A stretch of DNA of 64,000 nt from assembly GCA_030549175.1 (NCBI GenBank), contig JAUKUA010000004.1, forward strand, positions 1,116,001 to 1,180,000, in the 5' to 3' direction. Below the pieces are notes generated by a model, which saw only the letters and a list, made by a program, of their open reading frames with translations, was not told where the DNA came from and ran no database searches. Shown here piece by piece: positions 9,459 to 21,552 of the stretch (position 1 is the first letter of the stretch; each line of letters starts with the position of its first letter). The position numbers and the translations under genes are program-made. The stretch comes from Lasiosphaeris hirsuta (Eukaryota > Ascomycota > Sordariomycetes > Sordariales > Lasiosphaeriaceae).

Positions 9459-12400
9459 TCAGTCGCTGTCCATCCCAAACTCGTCCTCGCTCTCCTCAGT
9501 GGTAGGCTGAGCATCCACCATTGACTCGTCTTCGTCATCGAGATCGATTATCGGCCTCCGCTTAGCCGCAGCAGCACGACCAGGCCGAGCTTTGGGTCTG
9601 GCCGCCGGACTAGGCGGGTCCTCGACCAGATCGTCATCCTCATCATCACTGAGGAATTTTCTGGCCTGTGCCTTGGCTTGCTTCGCTGCATACGCCTTGG
9701 CCGCGGGTGAGAGATGAACAGCCTTGGGCTTCGAGGACTCGGCCTTTGCCGGAGCCTTCTTGGCTGCGGCAGCTTTTGGTGCAGCTTTTGGTTTGGCTGT
9801 TGTGCTCTTGGTAACAGCAGGGCGGCCGCGGGGCTTCTTTGCTGGCGCCGCTACACTCAGAGCCGTCTTGGCTTTGGGTGCTGCGGTTGAAGCCGATGCT
9901 GTGATAGCAGTAGCCTTGCTCAACGAGGGGAGTTCGTCGTCTGAGAGGAAATCGTCCAAGTCATCCGCCTTGGTAGATTTCAGCGGCGAAGACATAGCAA
10001 GAGCCTCGTAGTTCGTGTCATCCTGGCTGTCAAAATCAAGGTTGACCTTTGACGGCTTTGTCTTGAGCTTGGGAAGAGTTGTCTCGCCTGCATCAGGACG
10101 GGACATGGCAAACAAACTAAGTCTGCCACCGCCGTTGTCGGAAGCCGACGCCCCGATGCCCTTGACCATAGCACCGACATCACCGAGCATGTTGTCATCG
10201 TCGCTGTCTGACTCTAAGTCACCAACGTAGCGACTCTTCAGCTTCGCAGCAGCGGTCCGCTTTGCAGGCTTCTCGATAACCTCTAAAGCAGAAGTCTCAG
10301 CAAACTCCGCCTTAACAGACTCCGAGGCCTTCTTTGAGGCGGGGGCCTTGCCGAGTGCTATGAAATCCTCATCCGAAGACTCGTCAATGGTATACGCCTT
10401 AGGCTTCGCGGCAGCAGTGCGTTTGGTGCGGTTGACTGCGACCTCAGAGATCGAGGCCGGCGGCTCAGACTCTTGCTTCACCACCGTTTTCTTGCCAAGT
10501 AGGGCAAAGTCATCGTCGTCTGACAAGTCTATCGGGCCATCAACATTCATCGCATTCGTCGTAGGTTTCGGCTTGGTTTTGGTGAACTTCTCCAAGAAGC
10601 GCTGCTGTGACTTGACTTCAGCAGCCTTGGGAGCTCTCGCGGCCTTGGGCTTTTTTTCTTGATAGTCATCGTCCACCTTTATCGCCCGACGACTCTTGCC
10701 AACGCCAAGCTTGTTGGACGCACGCCGGCCCATTCTTCGAATGCCAGTCTGGATTTCATCGTCCAGTCTGAGCTGAGTCCCCCATTCCTCAACCAACTCG
10801 TCAAGATCTTTACACCATAGGTCCTTCTCGGTGAGCGCATTGAGTTCGTCATGCTCGGCCTTCTTGTTTGCGATCTGGTTTTTGAGTTTCTCGAGACGCT
10901 CGAGGGTCAGAGACCAGATAGGCATCTGTTCATTTCGTTAGCCAAAAACAAAGAAGAAGAAAAGCCAAGCCAGCAAGGGGGGTGAGTAGGTATGGTACGT
11001 ACGGAAAGCAAGTAGTCGTAATCGTGTGCCCCAAGGGTAAGATCATCTTCTTCTGGGTCTTCGTTGCCATCTGCCTCATCGTCCTCGGACTTGGGCTTCT
11101 TGTCACTGGCGGGAGGGAACGCTTCGTAGTCTCGGTCACGCAGCTCTTGAACCAATACAGGCTTCTTCTTCTTGGAAACAATGAGCTTGTTATCAATGAT
11201 CTCCGAGATGAAGCGATACTGGTTCTTCAGCTTTCTGTAGTCTGCGTGGTAGACTTTGAGCCAGTGGTTCTGTGAAAGTTAGCAACACGGCAGAATCAGG
11301 TTTTGGGATCAAACTCCAACATACCTTGCGCTGCGTATACATGCCGAAGCGATACCCGTAGTACTCTTCCAGAATCTCTTCTGGGTTCTCGTACTTGTGA
11401 ATTCGACCTTCGGTGTTGAAGGCGACGAGATTGGTGATACCGATCGACTTGGTGAGCTTAAATTTCTCCAGCAGGCCTTCATCCAGAGCAGCCTTCATGT
11501 GCTTCTCCTCCATCTCAATGATGAAGTGGACGGTCTTGTGATCGTTGAACTCCTTGTAGTCCTTGATGAAGGATGGCGTTTTCTCACCACGGATGATCTC
11601 CTCCAATCTAGCCTTGAAGTCATCTGTCCACATACGAATAGGCAGTTCGCTGACGGCGATCTCGTTAGGGTTCTGCGGATCTTGCGTCACGACACCGTTG
11701 AATCTGAACCGGTTGGCCGCCTCACGTTCGGGGTTACCCTTCCAACCGCGCCACCAAGGGATCATGGGCTCGAACGGTTTCTCCTCTGGGTCATTGGGAT
11801 CCAACCTGCCCATTCGGCGCTTCAGATTCTTCACAATCTCCATAGGATGGAAGTTGGGGATAGAGGTGCTCCAGCCAGTGCCGATACCGTCAGCGCCGTT
11901 GACTAAAACCATCGGAATGATTGGCGCATAGGTTTTGGGCTCAATGAGTTTGCCATCATCGTTCTGAAAGTCGAGGTTCGGCTCGTCAAGCTTGGAGAAT
12001 ACACGACGCGCAAACGGTGATAAACGCGTGTGAATATAACGAGCACTGGCGGCATCTGAGCCGCCAGACAGTCGAGAACCGAAGTTTCCACTGGGCTCAA
12101 GGCAGTTGATATTGTTGGATCCAACAAAGTTCTGTGCCAGGCCAATGATCGTCTGTTGCAAGGACTGTTCACCGTGATGGTAGGCTGCCTGTTCGGAGAT
12201 GTAACCAGCCAACTCAACAACCTTCTGATCGCTGGTGAGATTCCGCTTGAAAGCGCCGAAGAGGACCTTGCGCTGACCAGGCTTCAATCCATCGACCATA
12301 GATGGAATAGAACGCATGTTGTCGGCCATACTGAAGAGGATCAGCTCCCGATTAATGAAGTCGGTATAGCTGATCTTGTTTGCTGAGTGATCAAGGAACG

Positions 12401-14862
12401 TTCCAGGAACGAAATTTCCTAACCATTCCTTACGAGCATCAGCCTTCTTCTTTGAAAAGGCAAGCTCAAACATCTCTACTTCGTTGGGTTGCATGACATC
12501 AAACTCCTTGAGGTGCAAATCCAGGTTTGTAAAGTAGACTTGGGCATCCTCGTTGGAACTGGAACCCAATCCCTTTAAGTACTTGTACTTCCACCTGCGT
12601 AGCTCAGACTCGTGTGCCTTTTTCCAGTCCTCGTATTGAGGCAAGTTGAAGAACGACTTGAGTCTCTGGGGCTTCTTGGGGTTGGTGCCTTGCCAGACTT
12701 TCACGACGGGTGTGATGAACTCCTGGAAGAAGTTGGGAATTTTTAACAGGGAGGGGAATTGGACTTGGAGGAAGTTGATGAGCAGCCCCTTGATGTGACT
12801 GCCGTCCAAATCCTGATCAGCCATGATCATGAGATGGCCATACCGAAGACTCTTGGTATCGGTGTAATTAGTCTTGTGCTTCAAGCCTAAGAACTTCTTG
12901 ATGTTCTCAATCTCCTTGTTCTTCATAATCTGGTCGATGGATGCATCACGGACGTTGAGCATCTTCCCGCGAAGAGGGAAAACACCGATGCGGTCGGGAT
13001 CAAGAATGGCACGGCCAGCAACGGCCAGACCTCTGGCAGAGTCGCCCTCGGTAAGAATCAGGGTACACTCATGGCCACGCTTCGTTCCAGCCAAATTGGC
13101 ATCAACGAGCTTCTCGTTGCTAATACGAGAGCGCTTGTTACCATCGGTCTTGGCCAGCATCTTATCCGCTTTCTTGTCGGCAAAGTGCATGATGTTCTCA
13201 ATGGCTTCCGAGTTCCTGATCTTTTTGAGGAACGTGTCGCTGAGCACACACTTGCTTCCAAACTGGCTCGCCTTGGTGGTCAATTGCTCCTTGGTTTGTG
13301 AACTGAAGGCCGGGTTCTCGATGAGACAGTTAACAAAGATGAAGATATGGTTTTTGAAGTGCGATGACTTGAGGCCGTGGCCCTTCTTCTTCTTGTTCAG
13401 CTCCTTGTTCAAAGCGTCGCAGATCTGATCGGCGATATAATTGACATGGGTTCCACCGGATGTAGTGGCAATGTTGTTGACAAAGGATACCTGCTGGAAG
13501 GAGCCGTCCGAGACTGTGAACCCAACCTGCCAGATCTTGTCGCCAGTTCTGTGCGTGGTATCAAACTCGACCTTCGCGGCAGCTGGCTTGTCGCCCTCAG
13601 CAGCCTCATCTCCGCGCTCCTTGGCAATGGACTTGGCATAAAGCTCGCAGTAACGGTTGAAATTGAGCTTGATTTGCTCGCCATTCAACCAGACCTTTAC
13701 AGGGGAGACAGTGCCCGCCATGTCGTAGACGCGACGGTATAATAGGGCCTCTAGGTCGTCATCGATGCCATCCTCCATGCCAAACTTCTTGTAGTCTGGC
13801 AAAAAGGTAACCCGCACAAAAGGCGCAGTTTTGTTGCTGGTGATCTTTGGCTTTTCTCTGTTACCCATGTTGTCGGTCCAAACCTGCCTGTAACGCTTGC
13901 CGTTTTCTTGATCCTGTAGCTCCAGCGTGAACTTTCTACTGAAGATGTTGGTGAGCTTCGCACCATAGCCATTGCGACCGCCAACTGTCTTCTTTTCATC
14001 ATCGTCGAAGTTGGATCCAGCAAGAAGATGGCCGAAGATGAGCTCGGGAACATAGCAGCCCTCCTTAGCATGCATCTCGACAGGGATACCCTTTCCATTG
14101 TTCTCAACTGAGATCTCGCCGGTCTCACGGTCTATCGTGACTTTGAGGAAGCTCATCGGAGGGTCTGACTTGCGCTGACTGTTATCGGCAGCGTTGACGA
14201 GAATTTCGTCAAAGATCTTGTAGAGGCCAGGAACATAGGAAATCTTGCGATACTCCATTAGAGCATCGGTCTTGTTGTAGACCCACATCTTGTCTTCTTG
14301 GCGTTCGACAGAGCCGATGTAGGTGTCGGGACGCTTGAGGATGTGCTCGATCTGGGTAAGCTTCTGGTAGGTTTCGGTAGCCGTCTTTCTTTTCTTCGTG
14401 TCCGGTGGGCCATCAGGCTGCGTGCTGTCGTTTTCTATCTCTCCCAGTGGCTTGCCGCCTGACTTCTTGGCCGGCGCCTTTTTCGGCTTCATGGCTGTCG
14501 GAGGAGTGTGGGAGAGAATGCTAGCCTCCTCCATGATAGATTCCTCGTTCTCACTCTCGGGCTTGGGCCGTTTCTTAGATGCTTGGATATTCCCGCCGGT
14601 GAGCGTTGTCTGTGTCATTTTCTTCGCAGCAGGCCGAGCGGCAGCTTTTTTTGCGGGCGCCTTGGCTTTGGGTTTCTATGCAGCAAAATATGTCAGATTA
14701 GGCGGCGAGAAACCAGAGTTGTGATTTGATGATGCATGTTGTTGGGCATTTGGGTAGTTGTGCCAAAACAAACCGTGCTCAGTCTAGACATACCGCTACT
14801 GGTGAGAAATCAGACTCGTCCTGGACGTCTTGGACGCCGAAGACCGACTCATCGGAATCCAT
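9459..14862 (-). CDS. TOP2: DNA topoisomerase II
   Basis: Four exons: 14862-14794, 14675-11325, 11269-11003 and 10925-9459. The introns are 118, 55 and 77 bp, all phase 0. The protein is 1717 aa. It has the GHKL ATPase (ILVNAADNSQRK, NNGKGIPVE, GGRNGYGAKLTN), the TOPRIM domain (LTEGDSARGLA near residue 566, DQDLDGSHIKG near 643) and the winged-helix catalytic tyrosine in ASARYIHTRLSPFARR near residue 902. The coiled tower region and a long acidic/Lys-Ala-rich C-terminal tail (about 1250-1717, many DDED and AAKPK blocks, NLS-like) follow. It is an ATP-dependent double-strand passage enzyme needed for chromosome segregation. Exon 1 supplies an acidic N-terminus (MDSDESVFG). The tail is longer than in yeast (about 1430 aa in total) but usual for filamentous fungi. 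Confidence 0.97.
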
Positions 14863-17800
14863 CGCAAAGGGTATTTAGGAGCCAAGTTCCCCAACAAAAC
14901 AGAGGGTTGGGTGCGACTTTGCAACAGGCGCGAGTTAGTTGAAGAGGACAATTGAGAATGTCGGGACATTCAATAACAATAGGCCCAAGGTTCGTTATGT
15001 TGCACCCGGCAAACAATCGAGTAAAAAGACTGGCAGCGTCGCCAAGCACCCTCGTCGTGCCAAATCCTGTACAAATACAGGAGAGCCTGCGAAAAGAGGG
15101 CGAAGTGAAGAAGAGAATGGCTTTGTTTTTGTTGGATGGTTGCGGGGAACACCAAAAAGTAAACAAGTTGTGCGTAGATTTCCCAAATCGGCCTTCGAGG
15201 GACGTCGACAAATTGCATACACGCGTCGCAGTCGCGAATCTGGGCCTGCTGCCTGAGGCGATAAGAGACGGCAGCAAGGCACTAACAATTGGGCCAGACC
15301 GTTTGCATGACTTGCATGGATCCACATCGTAGCCAAAACCAAAACCAACAACATTTGATTACCTAAGCCTACCGTCAAAACTTCAGAGGGAACAACAACA
15401 GGTTTGGGTTGAAGACGAAAGCAACTGCGAATTTCGAAACAAGGACCTAGAAGATGAAGGACCATGTGTAGTCCACTGCCCCCCCTCCCCCCCCAAAAAG
15501 GTACCTATGTACATACCTCGGAAGCACCTTGGCTGCCCAGGTCTTCTTCCCAACAAAAAGAAAATGATCTCAGTTGCCAGGGTACCTCAATACCTATCGC
15601 AGAGGCGATGGAAAGTGGCACCGCCATGTCCAGCTGTGTCTCGTACCTATGGCTGCGATTTCGGGGCTCGTCGGGTGCTTCTGTGTTGCTCGGGAGTGTT
15701 TGGCATTCCGCTTGCCGTCAGAAGACTCACACAAAGTTGACCCTCGCTCGACGGCGGACGATTCGTGCATGCAAATAGCGCTTGTCTTCCCCCTCCCACC
15801 TCCCTTCGACATTCAAGATTTCCCCGACGCACCACCGCTTCATTCGCGCCCCGGCGGGTCGGCCGCAGGACAGCAAACGCACGAGTCCTCGGCCAAGGCT
15901 GAACCCAGGTGTGTACCAGTTGCTCCCTTTCCTTTTCTCCTTCATCCCACTCCATCTTGTTGAATGAGCTTTCTTCCCCGGGAGTCCTCAGGCTTAGAGT
16001 ACGGTCTACGACAACCGCAACGCAGATCAGATCAGATACAGATCCAGTATCAACGGCTGAAGTCATGCTAGTAACCCGATACCACGAATTCATATTGCTC
16101 TCGAAGACTCACCGAGGTTACCATTGAAAGTCGCCACACAGAAAAGAATTGGCCTGTGTCATCCGCGAACATGCCCGTGGGTTCTGTTGATGTGTTGTGG
16201 ACCGCTGATTTTGGTCATGGCCACCGCTTGAGTAGATGGTACCTCGCATATTCCCATGCCGCTTGTTCTTTGGTTGTCCCGAGTGGGGTTGGCCTGTAGT
16301 GGTGCCCTCAAACTGAACGCAACTATGCTGTGCGACATTGACTCCGCGCGGCTTCCAGTGCTAGTCAGGAGAGAAAATTTCCCGGTGTTGACGTACACAG
16401 CCGCTGCACCGCTACACAATTCCACAAGCTCAAAGAGAGGTCTCTCTGCCCGTCCTGTCAAAAACGTGTCGTCCAACAAATCCCCCTCTGAAACTCTGGG
16501 CGAACAGACAGCCAGCACAGCAAGCGGTGCAATCTGTAATTGGAAAGCTTTCCAGACCTTGCTAGCGGGAAAAGAGCCGCAAAGGGGTAGCCTGGCGGTG
16601 TATCCTGTTGCATCTCGCTGCATCTTGGACCGGTAGGCTAAGGTACACCTGAGGGTAGGGATTTACTTGCCGCATCATGGGTCTACTTTGCAGCCCTGGC
16701 TCCCAACCTCGCATCTTATCCGACTGCCCTACGCCTTGAAACTGACTTGGCATGGCGGGCAAGGCAAAAGGCGGCGGCGGGGGCAGCAGCAACACGGCCG
16801 GCGGCCAAGACATTGATTGCTAGGTAACTTGACCGCCGGGAAGACGACAGCGCCTCGGCCACCCCATCAAGCTGGGGCTCCGAGTGTGGGCCATACCGAG
16901 CCATCCTAACCATGTGTCCGCACATCTTGGTTTCCTTGACCGCCCATGTTCTAAGAGAATTCGGTCGACAGCAGTCTCGAGGCGCAGTCGGGAACATGAG
17001 CTTGGCCGGTTCACCTGATTCCCAAGGTTGTGGGCCCTTCACATCTTCTCTTCCCGTTTGGGGGAGATGGGCCGAACACGCCGTACTTTTGGTTCCGGGA
17101 AATCCCCCACAGGGTGGCCACGGGTAGTGGCAGCAGCCACCGTGGTTGAAGCGATGCCCAGACATGGATATGTCCAGGAGAGGGCGACTCGAGGGGCATG
17201 CCTCCCCCCAATACCCCCAGTCGAACCGCATCTCTCACTCCAGAGCGCCCCACAAGTGGTGCGCATCAGCAGCCATCCACCAATTTGACGTATCAAGTGA
17301 TTGCCATCCACACCAGTTCCGTCTGTCATATGTCGCCCGCCTAAACGCCACATTTTCTTTCAACTTCATTCGATCACCAGCCCAGCGCTCGACTGCCACC
17401 GAAGATTGGCCGTTTTTCTGTGCGTTTCCGGTGTCCCCTTGACCTTGGAGAAGAGGGGCCGTGTTGGGCTTCAACGCCTCCTCCCTCGCAGACAGGGAGT
17501 TATCCTTGGAGCCCCAGAATCTCGTCAACGAGGCTCTCTGTACCCATCGGACAATTTATGGCCTTGTACAAACTCAGTCTCGTGGGGAAACAAGGCTCGG
17601 TTCGGCGATGGACGTTCATGCTCATCTCCGTCGTGGGTATATCCGATACTAACAAGAAGGTTGAGCATACTTCCCGAAAAGCATTAGAAGCTTTGCACAC
17701 AAAGACACCAACTAGCCTTGGCGGATGGTTGTGTGTGGCCCCTTGCTGTAATGAGAGGGGGGGTGGATGCCCAACTCCAAGTCGTCAGGACAGCAGATAG

Positions 17801-19065
17801 TACCTGGCCGCAAACTGGGGTTCATCTCATTTCGGCCGTTCCGTACCAGCGGCGCAACACTTCCCATAATGACAGATGGGTCTCGCCATACGGCAAGCTT
17901 GTATCGAGTGCGCCATGTTCCCGGTTCCCATCTTGGGGACACGGCGAGGGACTGTGGCGAGCGGTGAAGGTAGGTGCCACGTGTGTCGAGTCAAGTATTC
18001 GTCTCGGGCCAGGATATCTATCGCTGGACGACCTTCAGTCTTTGTTCCACCTCCTCAACCAAGTCACTCAGGCTGGAAACTAAGCGGCAGGACCTGCAGC
18101 CACCCGCTGGTCTTCCTTTCTGTCAGAAGCTCTCGAAACAAACCAAATATTGCTGTTTGGCTTTGCCCACGGCTTGGTATTTGTGGTGTCAAACTCATTT
18201 ACTGTTTCTTTAAGCACAAGGATTTTGCGTCATCGGGGCTGTGAGTACCCCTTTTGCTACAACAACGCCAAGGTAGTAGAAACAACCCAGACCGCCTTCC
18301 CTCGACGTTGGCCCGATGTCCATATCGCGTCCGCTAACCGGCTCGTCTTGGATACCTGACCGCTGGCAGCGGTACTACGCGCAGCGGTGACGTATCGTTA
18401 TAGTGGTTGTTAGTAACTCATTTTGGCACTTGAGCCTCCTGAGGCCGAGGATAGGTCGGTAAGGAGGCGTAACGCAACAGGCGTGACCATAGGCTCCAAT
18501 ACTCTGCACTTGCTCATCCCCGCCCTTTTTGCTGCTATCCTTGCCGTCAGTATACTGCAATCCTTCGAATCAACATCGGGGTTGCCCGACACTGGCCCTA
18601 TCATTAATCATTTTGTGGCCCCAACTCGACCCCCAAAGAGCGGTGGGTGAGCCAAACGGCCTGTCTGCTCGCAGTGCTCGATTCCCTAGCTCCCAAACAA
18701 AGAGATGCATCGAGAACACTAGGCGGAAGGCTTGAGACACAGAAACCACCTGCCGGAGACCGCAGAACACGGCATTACGACCCCAGTAGAAAGGGCCTTC
18801 TCGATTCCTTGTCGTGGACGATACACTCACTGGTGCCCATCTACCCGCGAGAGATAGCCGAAAGCTTTGTTGTTTGCAATCAAAAGAGAGACTTGGTTTT
18901 CTCTCCTAGCTTGGGTCCTGGCTGCAAGCGCTGTCTGAGTTCATAATCTCGTCTGCCCGCTTCTCGGGCCGTCAACGTTGGCCCATCTGCCACCCCTTTC
19001 CTTCCCTCCAGGCTGCAGGAGGATACCACGAGTGCACGAGACATCCCCACCGAGTCTTCACCGCC
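14863..19065. other. 4.2 kb gene-free region upstream of the APSES factor
   Basis: This is the largest gap in the window. It separates divergent TOP2 and the Xbp1-like gene. Open frames reach about 160 codons on both strands, but none has a recognisable domain, coherent splice partners or a signal peptide. The right half could be a long 5' leader with upstream ORFs, as is common for fungal developmental regulators, but I cannot show that from sequence. Confidence 0.5.
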
Positions 19066-20947
19066 ATGCTTTCGCTGGCCTCTCTTCTTAACCCGGACCC
19101 TTCGCGGGCTCCGCTACCAACATCTCGCCCAGCCCTTGACCCCCCAGTTCCTCAAGCGATCTCCCTAGCATACGAATCAGCCCAGACAACGGAGGACATT
19201 GGCAGGAGCAACATGGCCAAGGAATCGAAAGGACTTGGCAAATCCAGAGCAAGGGGTGTGGTGAACTTCTACCCCTTTGAGGACTTGGACGAGGCCTCGC
19301 TCCAGCAAATCCGCAAGTTTAGGGTCCAACCATTCGGCTCGATCCTGGAAAGCAGCCGGCGCATACCCTATAATAGCGGCAAGAAGGACTTTTACCAGAA
19401 GACCGGCAGGGAAAGCTTCGAGGGTAAGTGGACGGAGACCCTTGATGCTACCCAATAGTCGTGCTGCAAAGACTAACTGGTGGGTTGCGCCAGTATTCCA
19501 CTATGACTTCAGGCTCCCCGACGACGAAACAGTGTATACGGTGATGTGGGATTACACTGTTGGCCTTGTGCGCATGACACCGTTCTTCAAGTGCTGCAGG
19601 TATTCCAAGGTTTGTTCAGTCTTCTTTCATCTGTCTCTTAGGTGCCAGCTTTGCTGACCTCTGCAGACGACGCCGGCGAAGATGCTCAACCAAAATCCGG
19701 GGTTGAGGGACATCACCCACAGCATCACCGGAGGCGCCATTAAGGCTCAAGGTGTGTATTATGGCGGCGATCACCTGTCTGGATTCGGTTCCCGAACCTG
19801 GTCCCCGATGAAAACTGACACTTTGGGCCTAGGCTATTGGATGCCGTTTGCCTGTGCAAAGGCAGTATGTGCCACCTTTTGTTACAAAATTTCCGGCGCC
19901 CTCATTCCCATCTTTGGTCCTAGCTTTCCCTCGGAATGCATCACACCAGACTCCCCCTTTTATGCCCGCATGGTCATCAGTCAGGATATAATAGATACGT
20001 CCACTCGAGAAGCGGACAGATTCCATAAGGTCTACACGGCGCACAGCTTCTCACCCACCCCACGCCTCACTGGTAGCATCAGCCCTCTCCCTCCACGGCG
20101 ACATCACCGCATGGCCGACTCTTACGATTACAGCGCCGACGATGAGTTTCACCGGCGTTTAGGCAGGGGCATGTTTGTAGACAGCCCGTACGGAACTGGG
20201 ACGGACACGGACGTCGACATGTACCCCAGGGCCGAGATCCGCGGTCGGTATGGGTACGCCGGCATGCCGCCGGCTCGCAGCACCGGGGTGCCGCCAACCA
20301 TGGCAATTCCCCGGTCCGCAGCCGCCCACACTCCGGCCTGGGCGCCGGTAGTAGTCACCCAGCAGCCGCCCCCACTGCAGCGCATCCCTAACCATTTTGG
20401 CGGGGAGATCTCCAGTGCAGCCAGCAGCCCCCGCGGAACGCCTAACCCGTGGCTCACGGCGATCCCACGGCTCCCTCCACGTCATGACGGCTGCCACCCC
20501 CAATACAACCACCCCCGGCCGGCGCCACCGGCGCTCCAAGACGCGCCGGGTTTCTCCGGGCCTGCGCGACGCCGCCATCGCCCGGGCAAGCGGGATTTTG
20601 GCCACATCAACGTCGACGACGAGTATGACGCCAGCGAGAGCCAATACGAAAGCAGTCCCAGGGGACACGGGGGCCGCGACGAAAGGGATGATTGCGGCGA
20701 GACCATGGCTAGCCAGTCTCCGATTGGCCTAGATGCCAGATCCAATCGGCCTGAGGCCGAGAAGGACGCGGCACTGATGCTGATGAACCTCCGGGTGCGC
20801 GGCCCTTCGTGGGACAAGGAATCCAGAGATGGTCTGGTTAGCAGCCCGGACGTGATGGAGTCGCCGCCGCAGCTGCCGCCTTTGGCTGAGGGGGTGACGA
20901 CGGATGAGAGTCACCGGGCGAAGAGGCGGAGAGCGATGCTCGTCTGA
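19066..20947 (+). CDS. APSES (KilA-N type) DNA-binding transcription factor, Xbp1-like
   Basis: Four exons: 19066-19423, 19494-19609, 19667-19751 and 19833-20947. The introns are 70, 57 and 81 bp, and the protein is 557 aa. The start [12 protein letters not shown] resembles N-termini of several fungal regulators. The APSES domain spans about residues 60-240: [14 protein letters not shown], then [60 protein letters not shown] and [12 protein letters not shown]. That block matches the filamentous-fungal relatives of yeast Xbp1, a stress- and stationary-phase repressor. The C-terminal half is Pro/Arg/Asp-rich and probably disordered, ending in a basic AKRRRAMLV. The third intron has no in-frame stop, so retention would insert 27 residues inside the DNA-binding domain. 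Target genes are unknown. Confidence 0.88.
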
Positions 20948-21552
20948 TGGTTCACACACCGTTTGTCCCGCAGGGACAGTACGGTTTTGTTTATCTGTCT
21001 TGGTTCTTGTTTTTACTATGGGCTATCTACTGGTGGCGTCGGTCATTTGTTCTTTTCAAGGAGTGTGTATGGGAAGGGCAAGGGTCAAAGGCGGGTTGGT
21101 CGGTTCAGTTTTGCATTTGGGTTCCTTGGAATGGCGCCCTGTTTCTCTCAGCCTTGGTGGACTGTAAAAGGGACATGACATGACGACGACATGATGATTT
21201 TCGGTATTGCTGGCACGGTTGCCATCATTATGAATCAGGGGTTGTTTGGTTTGGGATCATCCACCTGCATTTCAGAAGGGTCATGGGGGGGCGGAAAATG
21301 TTTGCCAAGCGGGTCAGATAGGGGCTGTTGGTCCTAGGTCAAATGCATGTCCCAGCAGGGAGTCCTGAGGAACGGACACTCTCTCTTTTTGCCGACTCTC
21401 GGCTCTAAAATGGGGCTATGTCACCGTGGAGATATCCAAGGTAGGTAAGGTAGGCAGGCAGTGATTGCGTCGTGGGTATCATTTTGTTTTTTTTTTGGTT
21501 TTTTTTCCACCCCTTGTCTCCAATGTGCTATCGCTCGTGAGTAGCAGTTAGA
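20948..21552. other. Intergenic between convergent Xbp1-like and CNS1 genes
   Basis: It is T/G-rich with T-runs near 21480-21510 and a GGTAGG-type repeat near 21437-21460. It probably holds both 3' UTRs. No gene is seen. Confidence 0.6.

Noticed and set aside
14849..15325. Minus-strand frame of 158 codons upstream of TOP2
   Set aside because: It overlaps the TOP2 start region and shows no recognisable features.
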